NCBI GenBank assembly: GCA_947090755.1
Contig: CAMUPF010000001.1
Location: forward strand, 99,546 to 163,545
Direction: 5' to 3'
Length of the DNA: 64,000 nucleotides
Source of the DNA: an uncultured Candidatus Melainabacteria bacterium
GTDB lineage: Bacteria; Cyanobacteriota; Vampirovibrionia; Gastranaerophilales; Gastranaerophilaceae
Shown here: in pieces, positions 26,012 to 35,057 of the stretch
Layout: each line of letters begins with the position of its first letter
Position numbering within the stretch: position 1 is the stretch's first letter
Translations under genes and position numbers: made by a program
The notes under the pieces: model-generated
The model's input: only the letters and a program-made list of their open reading frames with translations
Database searches by the model: none
Told to the model about the DNA's origin: nothing

Positions 26012-27172
26012 TTACAAATTCTTTTCGTTATTATTTTTTTGCTTAGAAATATACGCACCGCCGCCGATTATAGCAAGCGCGCCCAAAATTACGCCCGCTA
26101 CAATTTTACCGGTATTGCCGCCAGATTTTTCAGCGGCTTTCGCGGCTGATTGAGCAGCGTCAGCGGCCTTAGCGGGGTAAAATAATTTTTTGGCGTTGTT
26201 ATAAAAAATATCTTCAATAATTTTATCAGCGTCTTTGGCTAAATCAACATCTGCGCGGATTGCGGCTTTGATATCCTCAACAAATTTTGTGTACTTTTCA
26301 ACCGCGGAATCGCCCTTGAAGCGTGAAATCGGCGCGTCTGTACCAAACATTATTCTAAATGACTGATCACCCTTGTTCCAGTCAGAATCACCGATACCTT
26401 TAAGTTTTTTAATTACTTTAACGATATGGTCTTTGGGCGAATGGCCGTTTACCGGAGGTTTTGAATCAATATCAACCCATGAAATATCTGCGTATAGATT
26501 TGCGTCACCTTTGCGAACAGATTCAACAAGGACATCAATTGCGCGGTCATGAGATTCGTTCCAGCCCGAACCAAGGTGTGCCATTATGAAAGGTGTATCT
26601 TTGTATTTTTTTGCGGCCTGATAGATAATCTCCGGCTCACTAAAAGGATTTAACTTACTTTTATCAATTGAGCCATCGGGAAGCCTAAAGAGTGCGCCGC
26701 CTTTGGAACTATCAAAAGGAACCTGTGTATGGAAAAGGCACGGGAGGTTGTTTCTCTGTGCGAATTCAAAATAAGGCTGATATTTCTGATGCGTAGGTGC
26801 AAGTTTCTGGTCATTCGGATGGAATTTTAAACCGACAAAATCATTCGGAAATTCTGTGAATAATTTTTCAATTTCCTGAACATTACCATTTTTAGGGGAG
26901 CAGCCGGCCATTAAAGAATATGCATTATCGTTCTTTAACGCATTTAGAGCCGCTTTATTGCCCGCATATTCTGTTGTATGTTCGCCCTTGAAACTGTCCA
27001 TGTCAGACACAATCATTTTTTCAACAACATCGTCATTAGGCAGAGGATTTCTCACAAAGACATCCAAATCGTTCTTTGTGTAAGAGGCATTCTGGTGGCC
27101 GCCTATATGCGTGTGCATATCAATAATATTTATTCCAAAACTTATGTTTTTAATTGCCGTTATATGCATCAA
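26012..27172 (-). CDS. membrane-anchored amidohydrolase (TIM-barrel)
   Basis: 386 residues. Metal-dependent hydrolase of the amidohydrolase-2 type: H20-x-H22 (DMHTHIGG), H118 (LKFHPND), H148 (LFHTQ), H199 (MAHLGSG) and D279 (FGTDAP) give a complete metal site. The substrate is unknown; relatives hydrolyse or decarboxylate small aromatic or cyclic compounds. The N-terminus (TAIKNISFG) carries the short motif discussed in the findings. The C-terminus is a single membrane helix (GKIVAGVILGALAIIGGGAYI) with a lysine/asparagine tail, so it is tail-anchored. Overlaps the end of the upstream 638-residue gene by 23 nt; they are co-translated. Confidence 0.85.
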   Translation of the reverse strand: MMHITAIKNISFGINIIDMHTHIGGHQNASYTKNDLDVFVRNPLPNDDVVEKMIVSDMDSFKGEHTTEYAGNKAALNALKNDNAYSLMAGCSPKNGNVQEIEKLFTEFPNDFVGLKFHPNDQKLAPTHQKYQPYFEFAQRNNLPCLFHTQVPFDSSKGGALFRLPDGSIDKSKLNPFSEPEIIYQAAKKYKDTPFIMAHLGSGWNESHDRAIDVLVESVRKGDANLYADISWVDIDSKPPVNGHSPKDHIVKVIKKLKGIGDSDWNKGDQSFRIMFGTDAPISRFKGDSAVEKYTKFVEDIKAAIRADVDLAKDADKIIEDIFYNNAKKLFYPAKAADAAQSAAKAAEKSGGNTGKIVAGVILGALAIIGGGAYISKQKNNNEKNL

Positions 27173-29066
27173 AAATGTCCCCCATACTTATGCTTCCACT
27201 CGCTCTTCTTGAAATTACCGGATCAGCCTGCCAGGCGTAGTACTTAGAAATCACCCCTGCAGCCCATTCAGAAACCTCTGAGGCTCTCTCGTTTCCTTTT
27301 TTTCTGCAAAGTGCTGCGACCGTTTTAAATGTTGACGCTAATGTGTCAATTTTATCTTTGAAAAATTTAACTTCGTGTTCAGGGAATTCCCAGTAATGCG
27401 CAAAATGCATATCGTTTAGCTGTTTAATATTTTTTGCCTGCCTGAATTCATACAATAGCGATTTGCACTGGGTATTAATGTAACCGTTTGCAACGCCTTC
27501 AGCTTCACGGGTTTTGTTCTGTTTAAGCAATACATCTAACAGATATCTATGTGCGTTTAAACTTAAATCTAAAGCTTCCTTCCTTTCATCATAATCTCTG
27601 GCCAATTTTATTGTTTTATTAAAAAAGAATTCAGCCGCTTTATACTGCTTATCATAAAACGCGTCATAACCTTTGTTGATAACCTCACCTATTTGCGATA
27701 ATATCTCGTGATCAAACTTCTGAACTTTGTTTTGCTTAAAGTGTGCGGCTATATCACGCTTAATCGCATTAATAGTCGCAAAACAACTTCCCCACATCGG
27801 GATAACACTCGGGCGGCCTGAGCCTTCACAGTCGCATTTTCTAAATATTACCTCAGAGCAATCATTGACATCAAAGAAAAGCTGTTCACTTTTATCAACA
27901 TAGCGACCCTTTTCAAGAAGTTTTTCGGCTTTCAAACGCGGCGCAGAATAAATCAATTGTACCGGATAAAGAACATCAGGGAAACTAGGGTGGGGCTCAT
28001 CCCACTTTATCATATTTTTCATCATGTGAGTAATACTGCCATCTGCTGTGCATTCACCAAGGGGTTTACCGACAAATTTAGCAATATTCGCAAACTCATC
28101 ATTTGCAAGGTATTCTTCAACTGGATATTGAACAGTCTTTTTATCCGTAAAGCTGTAGCCAAGAATTTCGCCTTCTTTATTTCTTACGGGATAAAAATTA
28201 AAAACGCCTCTTGCTCCGTCGTTTACACAGGCATCATAAGCAGCAAAGACATGGTTATTGCGGCCGCTCAGGTCTTTAACATTGACAACATGTGCATCAG
28301 ACAGCGCAAGAAGATTAAATTTATAAATATTATCCTTTAAAAGTTCATCTTTAAAAAGGGATATTCTAAAACCGTTTTTCTTACCGCCGGTATAAATATG
28401 TTCGTATAAAGCGTCTTTTCCGTTATGTGAAGCAGCAACGGCTTTTAGTGCTCCTTCTATAGGATGCCCCGCCGGAAGGTAAACATTTACACCTTTTTTG
28501 ATAAGTTCATTGATTTGCTGGATAACACCGTAAACATGTTCCATCCCCTGACCATTGGGATCCATTGATGTCATTTTCCAGCCGGAAAGATTTTTAAGGA
28601 ATTCTAAAATTTGTTGTTTCTTATGTTTAACGCTAATCGGCGTAATAGATTGCGGTTTAAGTTCCATCAAATCAGACAGAAGATTCAACTGTACCTGTGC
28701 AGAACACGGAACCGCAACATAATCACCTGCTTTTGCACCGCCGCCTTCATTCAGAAAGGTAAGTTTTTCCTTTATGCTTTTCATCTGTTTCATTCCTGAA
28801 TATCGCGGATTAGTTTCAGCTTTGTGCATAATAACATCAACGACATCGTCAACAGAACGCACAATCGCACGCGCAAAATGCTCCATAACTTCTCCGTGCG
28901 CCCCGCCATCAATAATATGAATACGATACGACCCGAAATTTATCTGCGGTATGGCAGGTGTACTTTTTTCAAAAGAATCAGTTTTTTGATTTTCAAATTT
29001 TTTCACAGGCGATTTTTGCACGGCATAATTAGTGCCCGTTGCACTGTGAACAGCATAAACTCTCAT
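27150..29066 (-). CDS. hypothetical protein (638 aa), partner of the amidohydrolase
   Basis: Not recognised. Starts MRVYAVHSATGTNYAVQKSP; a disordered ~40 residues lead to QINFGSYRIHIIDGG (41-55), then a globular mixed alpha/beta region (to about 460) with two or more cysteine-rich spots (FRKCDCEGSG near 415). The last ~170 residues are helical and TPR-like (EVINKGYDAFYDKQYKAAEF..). INFG-x(4)-IIDGGAHG closely echoes ISFG-x-NIIDMHTHIGG of the coupled amidohydrolase, so the two proteins may share an ancestral N-terminal form. AGGGGAC serves as ribosome binding site; a promoter candidate TTGACA-17-TTTACT lies at 29114-29142. No catalytic motif seen. Confidence 0.7.
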   Translation of the reverse strand: MRVYAVHSATGTNYAVQKSPVKKFENQKTDSFEKSTPAIPQINFGSYRIHIIDGGAHGEVMEHFARAIVRSVDDVVDVIMHKAETNPRYSGMKQMKSIKEKLTFLNEGGGAKAGDYVAVPCSAQVQLNLLSDLMELKPQSITPISVKHKKQQILEFLKNLSGWKMTSMDPNGQGMEHVYGVIQQINELIKKGVNVYLPAGHPIEGALKAVAASHNGKDALYEHIYTGGKKNGFRISLFKDELLKDNIYKFNLLALSDAHVVNVKDLSGRNNHVFAAYDACVNDGARGVFNFYPVRNKEGEILGYSFTDKKTVQYPVEEYLANDEFANIAKFVGKPLGECTADGSITHMMKNMIKWDEPHPSFPDVLYPVQLIYSAPRLKAEKLLEKGRYVDKSEQLFFDVNDCSEVIFRKCDCEGSGRPSVIPMWGSCFATINAIKRDIAAHFKQNKVQKFDHEILSQIGEVINKGYDAFYDKQYKAAEFFFNKTIKLARDYDERKEALDLSLNAHRYLLDVLLKQNKTREAEGVANGYINTQCKSLLYEFRQAKNIKQLNDMHFAHYWEFPEHEVKFFKDKIDTLASTFKTVAALCRKKGNERASEVSEWAAGVISKYYAWQADPVISRRASGSISMGDIFDAYNGN

Positions 29067-29102
29067 AGATATTCCAGTCCCCTAATACTATCAGTTTAGT
29101 AG

Positions 29103-29142
29103 ATTATATCCTGAGTAAACTATAAAAAGGATATATTGTCAA
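29103..29142 (-). promoter_or_regulatory. promoter candidate(s) for the 638-aa gene
   Basis: On the minus strand TTGACA (29142-29137), 17-nt spacer, TTTACT (29119-29114). A second TATAAT lies at 29108-29103. Perfect -35 with a fair -10; about 48 nt before the start codon. Confidence 0.5.
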
Positions 29143-29172
29143 TTAATTCATTAAGTTTGTTAAACAAAAATA

Positions 29173-29187
29173 GGCCGGTTGGCTAAT
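29173..29187. repeat. 15-nt repeat also present at 1305-1319
   Basis: GGCCGGTTGGCTAAT is identical at both places, each just downstream of a minus-strand gene. Length is short, so chance or a shared terminator-like function cannot be excluded. Confidence 0.4.
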
Positions 29188-29193
29188 ATACAA

Positions 29194-30030
29194 TTAACCT
29201 TTAACCGCACCTTCGTTCTGGCCGGTTATGAAGTAACGTTGTAAAGAAAGAAAGAATACAATTATCGGAATAATTGAAATAACTGAACCTGCTGCAATAT
29301 AGCGCCAGTTTGAACTGAAAATTCCCTGTAAGTTGTTTATACCGACAGGCAATGTAAACATTTTTTCCTCACTGAGTACAATACTGGGCCAGAGAAATTC
29401 ACCCCACGAACCTATAAATGTAAATATCGCAAGAATTGCAAGTGTGGGTTTAACCATCGGTAAAAGAACTTTAAAGAAAATTTGTATTGAATTACATCCG
29501 TCAATAATTGCCGCTTCTTCCATTTCTTTCGGGATAGAAAGAAACGCTTGCCGCATAAGGAAAATTCCAAACGCACTGACCGCGAACGGCAGTATTAATC
29601 CAAGATATCCCTGAATCGGACCGGCGGTATCTATCAGATTTAAATTTAAAATAATCAGATATACCGGCAGCATTACCGCCTGAAACGGTATCATAATCGT
29701 GGCAAGAATCGCAAAAAACGCAATTCTTTTGCCCTTAAACTCCATTCTTGCAAGCGGGTAAGCGGCCATAGACGAAAATAAAAGGTTTAAAATCACCGTA
29801 AAAAACGCAACAACCGCACTATTAAAGAAATATTTTAAGAAATCAACTTTTGCCCAGACACCGGTATAATTTTCGAGTGTAAAATCCTGCGGAATAAAAT
29901 TAGGCGGATAAGCAAAAATATTTTCAGCACCGCCTTTCAGAGAAGTCGAAATAAGCCACAGAAAAGGGAAAACGGACAAAATAGATACCGTTATTAATAA
30001 AATATGCGAGAGTACCGGTTTTATTTTCAT
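29194..30030 (-). CDS. sugar ABC transporter permease (MalG/UgpE-like)
   Basis: 278 residues, six membrane segments beginning with a helix at about 7-30. The cytoplasmic EAA loop reads EEAAIIDGCNSIQIFFKVLLP, characteristic of CUT1 carbohydrate permeases (G at fixed distance), which binds the ATPase subunit. It overlaps the upstream permease by 4 nt. Neither a substrate-binding protein nor an ATPase gene is in this window, so these must be elsewhere; CUT1 systems often share an MsmX-type ATPase. Substrate: oligosaccharide, glycerol phosphate or similar. Confidence 0.93.
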   Translation of the reverse strand: MKIKPVLSHILLITVSILSVFPFLWLISTSLKGGAENIFAYPPNFIPQDFTLENYTGVWAKVDFLKYFFNSAVVAFFTVILNLLFSSMAAYPLARMEFKGKRIAFFAILATIMIPFQAVMLPVYLIILNLNLIDTAGPIQGYLGLILPFAVSAFGIFLMRQAFLSIPKEMEEAAIIDGCNSIQIFFKVLLPMVKPTLAILAIFTFIGSWGEFLWPSIVLSEEKMFTLPVGINNLQGIFSSNWRYIAAGSVISIIPIIVFFLSLQRYFITGQNEGAVKG

Positions 30031-30899
30031 ATTCTGTACTTATCCCTTTCAAAACAAAAAATATTTATCGCCGACAGTATTAAAACAATAACCAGAAGAA
30101 TTACGGCCATTGCAGAGGCCATACCTAAATCCAAATTTTCAAACGCACGTTCATAAATATAATAAACGATTGTTTTAGAAGAGTTTAGCGGGCCGCCTTT
30201 TGTCATAACATAAATTTCAGCAAAAACTTTCATCGCAGAAATCGCACTGATAGTTGATACAAGTGCAATTGTCGGAATTAAATGCGGCACCGTTACGGTT
30301 AAATGTTTTTGCCACGAATTCGCACCATCAATTTCACATGCCTCATAAAGCTCTTCCGGTACGCTCATTAATGCTGCAAGGTAAATTACCATATAATACC
30401 CGATACCCTTCCAGATTGTAACCAGAGCCACGGAGAAAAGTGAATATCGAGTATCTGTCAGCCAGCCGACAGGATTCAGCCCGAATACTGACAGAAAATA
30501 ATTAAAAATGCCGTGTTCCGCATAAATCCACTTGAACGCAATCGCACATACAACAATAGAAACAACTACCGGCAAATAAATTAAAACTTTGTATAATTTC
30601 ATCCCGCGTAGTTTCTGATTAACCAGAATTGCAAGAAACAACGGAAAAATAGTCAAAAACGGCACGACAACAACAAGAAAGACAAAAGTATTTAACAACA
30701 CTTTTATAAATACAGGGTCTTTGAAAACCGTGAAGTAATTTCCCAATCCCGCGAATACAGGATTGTAGAGGTTTTCGGAATAATCATAAAAACTTAACCC
30801 CAGAGTCTGCACAAAAGGAATAAAGAAAAAGATTCCCAACAACACAAGAGCAGGCACCAGAAACAAATAAGGCACATATTTCCCGAAAAATTTATACAT
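30027..30899 (-). CDS. sugar ABC transporter permease (MalF/UgpA-like)
   Basis: 290 residues from ATG 30899 (MYKFFGKYVPYLFLVPALVL), six membrane helices and an EAA loop (VPEELYEACEIDGANSWQKH near 175-200), a CUT1-type partner of the adjacent permease. I prefer 30899 to the longest frame, which would begin inside the divergent thyX gene. The choice is supported by TTGCAA-17-TATAAT ending 6 nt before this ATG and by no ribosome binding site, i.e. a leaderless transcript. First gene of a two-gene operon. Confidence 0.9.
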   Translation of the reverse strand: MYKFFGKYVPYLFLVPALVLLGIFFFIPFVQTLGLSFYDYSENLYNPVFAGLGNYFTVFKDPVFIKVLLNTFVFLVVVVPFLTIFPLFLAILVNQKLRGMKLYKVLIYLPVVVSIVVCAIAFKWIYAEHGIFNYFLSVFGLNPVGWLTDTRYSLFSVALVTIWKGIGYYMVIYLAALMSVPEELYEACEIDGANSWQKHLTVTVPHLIPTIALVSTISAISAMKVFAEIYVMTKGGPLNSSKTIVYYIYERAFENLDLGMASAMAVILLVIVLILSAINIFCFERDKYRI

Positions 30900-30905
30900 A
30901 AGTGA

Positions 30906-30934
30906 ATTATAAACAAAAATTAAACAAGTTGCAA
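30906..30934 (-). promoter_or_regulatory. promoter of the sugar permease operon
   Basis: Minus strand: TTGCAA (30934-30929), 17-nt spacer, TATAAT (30911-30906), then 6 nt (tcactt) and ATG at 30899. No Shine-Dalgarno. It fixes the start of the MalF-like gene and implies a leaderless mRNA. Confidence 0.75.
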
Positions 30935-30978
30935 ATAGAATATCGTATATTATAATAAATTGAAAAGGGAGTGTGAAA

Positions 30979-31674
30979 ATGACAAACGAAAACAACAAAC
31001 CTGTAGTTAATCTTATTTCAAAGCCTGCGAACATGCTTAAAACAGTTTATACGGCGTGCAGAACCTGCTATAGCGCAGATTATCCGATAAATATTTATAA
31101 TTCAACGGATGATGAAGAAAAAATGCTTAAACTTATTGAGCGCGTAATTTCTTCCGGCCACTATTCAACGATTGAACATATACAGATTTCGTTTGCGATT
31201 TCTAATGTTTCGCGTGCCTGCACTCACCAGCTTGTACGCCATAGACACATGTCTTTCTCACAAAAATCTCAACGATATGTAAAAGAAAAAGGGGAATTTG
31301 ATTATATTATCCCGCCGACAATCGAAAAAAATCCGGAATTAAAGGAAAAATTTCAACAGTTTATGAGCGAAATCTCTAATAAATATCAAGAATTTGTAGA
31401 TGCGGGAATTCCGGCAGAAGATGCACGTTTTGTACTCCCTAATGCGGCTGCAAGTTCACTCGTTTGCAGTTTGAACCTTAGAGAAATGATTCATATCGCA
31501 AACCTGCGCCTTTGCACTCGCGCTCAATACGAAATTCGCACCATGGTAAAAATGATGTGTGACGAACTTATTAAAGAAGAACCATGGCTTAAACCTTATC
31601 TGGTTCCTAAATGCCAGCGCCTCGGGTTCTGCGACGAAGATAAATCCTGCGGAAGAATGCCGACAAGAGTTTAA
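30979..31674 (+). CDS. thyX: FAD-dependent thymidylate synthase
   Basis: Makes dTMP from dUMP with methylene-tetrahydrofolate and FADH2; common in anaerobes lacking ThyA. 231 residues. The ThyX signature RHR-x4-S-QKSQR is at 87-99 (RHRHMSFSQKSQR); ST(I/V)EH (STIEH at 63-67) and the C-terminal R-x-E-I-R (YEIRTM) also match. ATG 30979 has AGGGAG 7 nt upstream; an in-frame GTG at 30973 is less likely. Convergent to the pectate-lyase-like gene with a strong shared terminator. Confidence 0.97.
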   Translation: MTNENNKPVVNLISKPANMLKTVYTACRTCYSADYPINIYNSTDDEEKMLKLIERVISSGHYSTIEHIQISFAISNVSRACTHQLVRHRHMSFSQKSQRYVKEKGEFDYIIPPTIEKNPELKEKFQQFMSEISNKYQEFVDAGIPAEDARFVLPNAAASSLVCSLNLREMIHIANLRLCTRAQYEIRTMVKMMCDELIKEEPWLKPYLVPKCQRLGFCDEDKSCGRMPTRV

Positions 31675-31686
31675 TTTTCAGAATAT

Positions 31687-31718
31687 AAAAAACGCCGGTT
31701 TAAACGCCGGCGTTTTTT
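31687..31718. terminator. bidirectional terminator between thyX and the lyase gene
   Basis: AAAAAACGCCGG pairs perfectly with CCGGCGTTTTTT (12-bp stem, 8-nt loop). It has T-runs on both strands. Confidence 0.92.
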
Positions 31719-31722
31719 ATGT

Positions 31723-33174
31723 CTAGTTATTTCTGTATTTACCAACAAGTTTTCTTATAAACAGCCAGTAAGAGGATAAATTAAGATTATGTCCACGGTA
31801 CTGCGCACGGGTAATAGGTTCTACAAGAGTGTTTAAATACATCTCAAGGTTTGTATATTTATGATTTTTCAAACTGATTTTTCTGCCGTCGTATACATTT
31901 GTCGGATCTAATCCGTGTTCTATTTCCCAGTAGTCAGGAAGCCCGTCACTGTCAACATCAGTCATAACGATTTCACCGCCGGAAGTATATTTAGGATACA
32001 TTTCGGGGTTATTACGGAAGGAAGTATGTTCCATTTCAGCGACATTAACCGTTTCAACCATATTAGTGTCAATGATGTCACGTTTTAATGAGGCTCCTGC
32101 GTATTTCAAAACCTTATCTTTAGCACGTTGAACACTATGAGTATAAATAAGTTCGTGTGGGAATTCTCTCGGAGAAACCATAGAATTCTTGGATTCTACG
32201 AGGTACATAATATTAGGATAAACGCCCATAACGTTATCGTTTGTATTTAGCGGATTTAAAAATACAAAATTATTAGAAACAAATACCCTTCCCGGAGTTT
32301 CATTCTTACTGCCCGTATCTACAATTTGAAATCTGGCAGGAATTATTGTTGAAGAACCAAATTTATAATAATTGTTTACGAGGTTATACAAGCCAAGATG
32401 TACGCCGTGGACAGATTGCTGACCCCAGTTATAAAGTACGTTATTTCTAAAATCAATAACAACGTCATCCATGGAATTCATTTTTTCCTGCCAGAAATAA
32501 GGGTTACCGAGCGTATTGTTAACGAAATAATTATGGTGAACACTTATATCATATCCGCCGATTCTTGCACCATAAGCCCCCAAAGATTCACCGATAATCG
32601 ACCATTGAATTGTTGATTCCGAATTATCAAAGAAATCAAGGTTGCTAGGGTTTCCCCACGATAACGAACAGTGGTCAATAATGATATTATTTTGATTTTT
32701 AATAACAAGAGAAGCCAGTTTATCCTTCACGCCAAATCTAAAGCGCAAATATCTCAATACAACATGATTACACTGGAAAATTACTGAATCGCCTTTGATA
32801 CAAATTCCATCCCCCGGCGCAGTCTGGCCGGCAACTGTTACAAATCCGTTTTTTACTATTAATGGAGATTTTAAATCAATTATACCCGCGACATCAAAAA
32901 CGATTGTCCGCGCTCCCTTTTGCGTAAGAGCATGCCGCAGAGTTCCGCGGTTATAACTGTCTTCAAGTGTTGTAACATGATAAACCTGACCGCCGCGGCC
33001 GCCTTTTGCATAGGCACCAGCACCGTAGGCTCCATCAAAAGCATAATCAACATTCGGCATAAATAAATACGCAAAAACACTTATTGTTACTACGAAAAAC
33101 AGAATTATAAGCCCAACAAGTACGCCCGAAAACTCACTGATTCGGACAAGAAAATCTTTCCAGCTTTTTTTCAT
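31723..33174 (-). CDS. membrane-anchored pectate lyase-like protein
   Basis: 483 residues from ATG 33174. N-terminal membrane helix (about 15-40, GVLVGLIILFFVVTISVFAYLF), then a right-handed beta-helix of the polysaccharide lyase 1 type: AFDGAYGAGAYAKGGRGGQV, GTLRHALTQKGARTIVFDVAG, VAGQTAPGDGICIKGD, LRYLRFRFG, IIDHCSLSWGN. The C-terminus has DVDSDGLPDYWEIEHGLDPTN, a type-3-thrombospondin-like calcium loop. It would face the periplasm or the outside and act on pectin or similar acidic glycans. An alternative start 4 codons upstream exists; GGGAG 6 nt before the chosen ATG decides. No signal peptidase site is obvious, so it stays anchored. Confidence 0.88.
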   Translation of the reverse strand: MKKSWKDFLVRISEFSGVLVGLIILFFVVTISVFAYLFMPNVDYAFDGAYGAGAYAKGGRGGQVYHVTTLEDSYNRGTLRHALTQKGARTIVFDVAGIIDLKSPLIVKNGFVTVAGQTAPGDGICIKGDSVIFQCNHVVLRYLRFRFGVKDKLASLVIKNQNNIIIDHCSLSWGNPSNLDFFDNSESTIQWSIIGESLGAYGARIGGYDISVHHNYFVNNTLGNPYFWQEKMNSMDDVVIDFRNNVLYNWGQQSVHGVHLGLYNLVNNYYKFGSSTIIPARFQIVDTGSKNETPGRVFVSNNFVFLNPLNTNDNVMGVYPNIMYLVESKNSMVSPREFPHELIYTHSVQRAKDKVLKYAGASLKRDIIDTNMVETVNVAEMEHTSFRNNPEMYPKYTSGGEIVMTDVDSDGLPDYWEIEHGLDPTNVYDGRKISLKNHKYTNLEMYLNTLVEPITRAQYRGHNLNLSSYWLFIRKLVGKYRNN

Positions 33175-33244
33175 ACAAACTCCCATTGTTATATCATTTT
33201 ATTAGTTTACAGGATATTAACAAAGATTTCAACATGTTAAAGAA

Positions 33245-34105
33245 TTAATTCTTCTTTACATTATTATCAAGTCCTTTTTTAACTGCAAAAGTTCCTGCAA
33301 CGAGCGAAGCAAACATTATAGGGAATCTGTAAATATTTTTCAATTTCTTAGTCAACGCAGAACTTAATGACAGGAAAAACAGCGGAACAAGTGAATTTAC
33401 GAGAAGATATTTTGACGCGTTTTTAACCTGTTTTGAATATTTTTCGTCATCCGTAATTTTCAAGCCCTCTAATCCGATAAAAGATGTTGTCATAAGGTTA
33501 AACAGCGGTAAATCAGTAACTCTTGACTGCATTTCGCGGCGGACATCTTTATTAAAAACAGTATCTACTCCCGTTTTCATAAGACTTTCAACCTTTTTAA
33601 CCGGCTTTGGTTTCAAGGATTTTTCTTCCTCCATAATCTCCTTAAACTTATGCACTCCTAAACCGGTCTTAGTCAAAGCGTAATCCCCCGCGATAGCCCC
33701 GAACAAGCCTGAGGCAACCATTAAAACATTCGAAATACAGGTGCCAATAATCAATTTAGAAAGCTCCAGTGACTTATGCAGCGGGTGGTATAGGTTATCA
33801 AACCTGCCTGACAGATGTTTTTGCGAAAAATTTGATTTATGAAATTTTTCAAACTTCTTATGGAAACACTCAACAACCGGCTGAAAAAATTTAGTTCTGA
33901 TGGTTTTATTCCGGCTAAGCGCTCTATACCCGAGCATTGCAGCGGATGAAGCTCCTAAAACAACAACATCGTTTAAAAGAATTCTTTGTTTATAATCTTC
34001 GCCCACACTTCTGTAATCCTGCACGGTTTTTGCGCCGCCCATCAATAAAAATACGCCGGCCTCCAAACTATGGGTATTAAAAATTTTAGCGTTTGATAAA
34101 TGCAT
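33245..34105 (-). CDS. hypothetical multi-pass membrane protein
   Basis: 286 residues, unknown. Four or so hydrophobic segments: about 48-66 (NDVVVLGASSAAMLGYRAL), 118-140 (IIGTCISNVLMVASGLFGAI), 190-205 weak, and 228-270 (KYLLVNSLVPLFFLSLSSAL, FPIMFASLVAGTFAV). Basic amphipathic region KKFEKFHKSNFSQKH between. Similar in kind to the membrane unknowns at 13367 and 40165. No ribosome binding site: TATAAT lies 6 nt before ATG (leaderless). Single gene downstream of the miaA operon's end; function not inferable. Confidence 0.7.
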   Translation of the reverse strand: MHLSNAKIFNTHSLEAGVFLLMGGAKTVQDYRSVGEDYKQRILLNDVVVLGASSAAMLGYRALSRNKTIRTKFFQPVVECFHKKFEKFHKSNFSQKHLSGRFDNLYHPLHKSLELSKLIIGTCISNVLMVASGLFGAIAGDYALTKTGLGVHKFKEIMEEEKSLKPKPVKKVESLMKTGVDTVFNKDVRREMQSRVTDLPLFNLMTTSFIGLEGLKITDDEKYSKQVKNASKYLLVNSLVPLFFLSLSSALTKKLKNIYRFPIMFASLVAGTFAVKKGLDNNVKKN

Positions 34106-34111
34106 GCAAAT

Positions 34112-34117
34112 ATTATA
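34112..34117 (-). promoter_or_regulatory. -10 box 6 nt before the 286-aa gene
   Basis: Minus strand TATAAT, then atttgc and ATG (34105). The -35 region is weak. It is one of six genes with this exact spacing. Confidence 0.6.
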
Positions 34118-34181
34118 AGTTCAAACACGTGAAAAATTGCGTTTTTTACTGCCGAATTGTAATATATTGTAAAAATTACGC

Positions 34182-35057
34182 TTATTTTGTTTCAGGGTAA
34201 ATATTCCAGATAATATCAGTGTTTTTCCTAAACCAGGTTAATTGTCGTTTTGCGTATCGTCTGGTATTTTGTTTCAAAATATCACAGGCGGACTTCAAAT
34301 CAAGTTCTCCGTCAAGATACGCCGTAATTTCGTGATAACCTATAGTATCAATAAGATTTGGAATACGCCCATGCTTTTCCAGAAGTCTTCGGGTTTCTTC
34401 TATAAGACCGGCATCAATCATCAAATCCACGCGTTTGTTGATTCGTTCGTAAAGTTCTTCACGCGGAAAGTTGCGGCCATGCCATTCAACATCATAAACC
34501 GGAGAAGCTTTTACGCCGCGCGCCTCACTCATTGGCAGATTAAGAGTTTCAACGATTTCAATTGCGCGGATAATTTTCTTTTTATCATTAGAATCAATTT
34601 TTTCAGCGGTCTCGGGGTCACGAAGCCTCAGGCGTTCGTGCAAATGGCGCGAATCCAGCAGACGAAGTTCTTCACGCAATCCGTAATTAGGTTTTACGTC
34701 CGGCAAATCATAGTTTTCAAGCAATACCCTGAAATACAGTCCGGTACCACCTGCAATTATCGGTATTTTACCGACCGAATGTATCTCCTCAATAAGCCGC
34801 CCGGCTTCTTTTGTCCATAAGCCGACAGAATAATCAACTTCGGGTTCAACGATATCAATCAGATGATGCACAACGCCCGCTCGCTCTTCCATCGTTGGTT
34901 TGGCAGTACCAATATCAAAACCCTTATACACAAGCCGAGAATCTGCAGAAATAACCTCTCCGCCCAATTTTTTAGCAAGTTCAATGGCATAAGCGGTTTT
35001 GCCGCTCGCTGTTGCACCCACTACGGCTATAACTTTTTTATTCGTCCTGTGCGTCAT
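34182..35057 (-). CDS. miaA: tRNA dimethylallyltransferase
   Basis: Transfers a dimethylallyl group to adenosine 37 of tRNAs that read UNN codons. 291 residues from ATG 35057 (MTHRTNKKVIAVVGATASGKT). P-loop GATASGKT at 15-22, then GGEVISADSRLVYKGFDIGTAKPT, GGTGLYFRVLLENYDLP, and the tRNA-binding KQNTRRYAKRQLTWFR. The start lies inside the end of the upstream membrane-protein gene (overlap about 20 nt); a longer frame to 35096 has no good start. Last gene of the sigma-gcvPB operon. Confidence 0.96.
   Translation of the reverse strand: MTHRTNKKVIAVVGATASGKTAYAIELAKKLGGEVISADSRLVYKGFDIGTAKPTMEERAGVVHHLIDIVEPEVDYSVGLWTKEAGRLIEEIHSVGKIPIIAGGTGLYFRVLLENYDLPDVKPNYGLREELRLLDSRHLHERLRLRDPETAEKIDSNDKKKIIRAIEIVETLNLPMSEARGVKASPVYDVEWHGRNFPREELYERINKRVDLMIDAGLIEETRRLLEKHGRIPNLIDTIGYHEITAYLDGELDLKSACDILKQNTRRYAKRQLTWFRKNTDIIWNIYPETK

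Noticed and set aside
30900..31034. N-terminal extension of the MalF-like permease
   Set aside because: It would run into the thyX coding region; the consensus promoter and usual family length support 30899.
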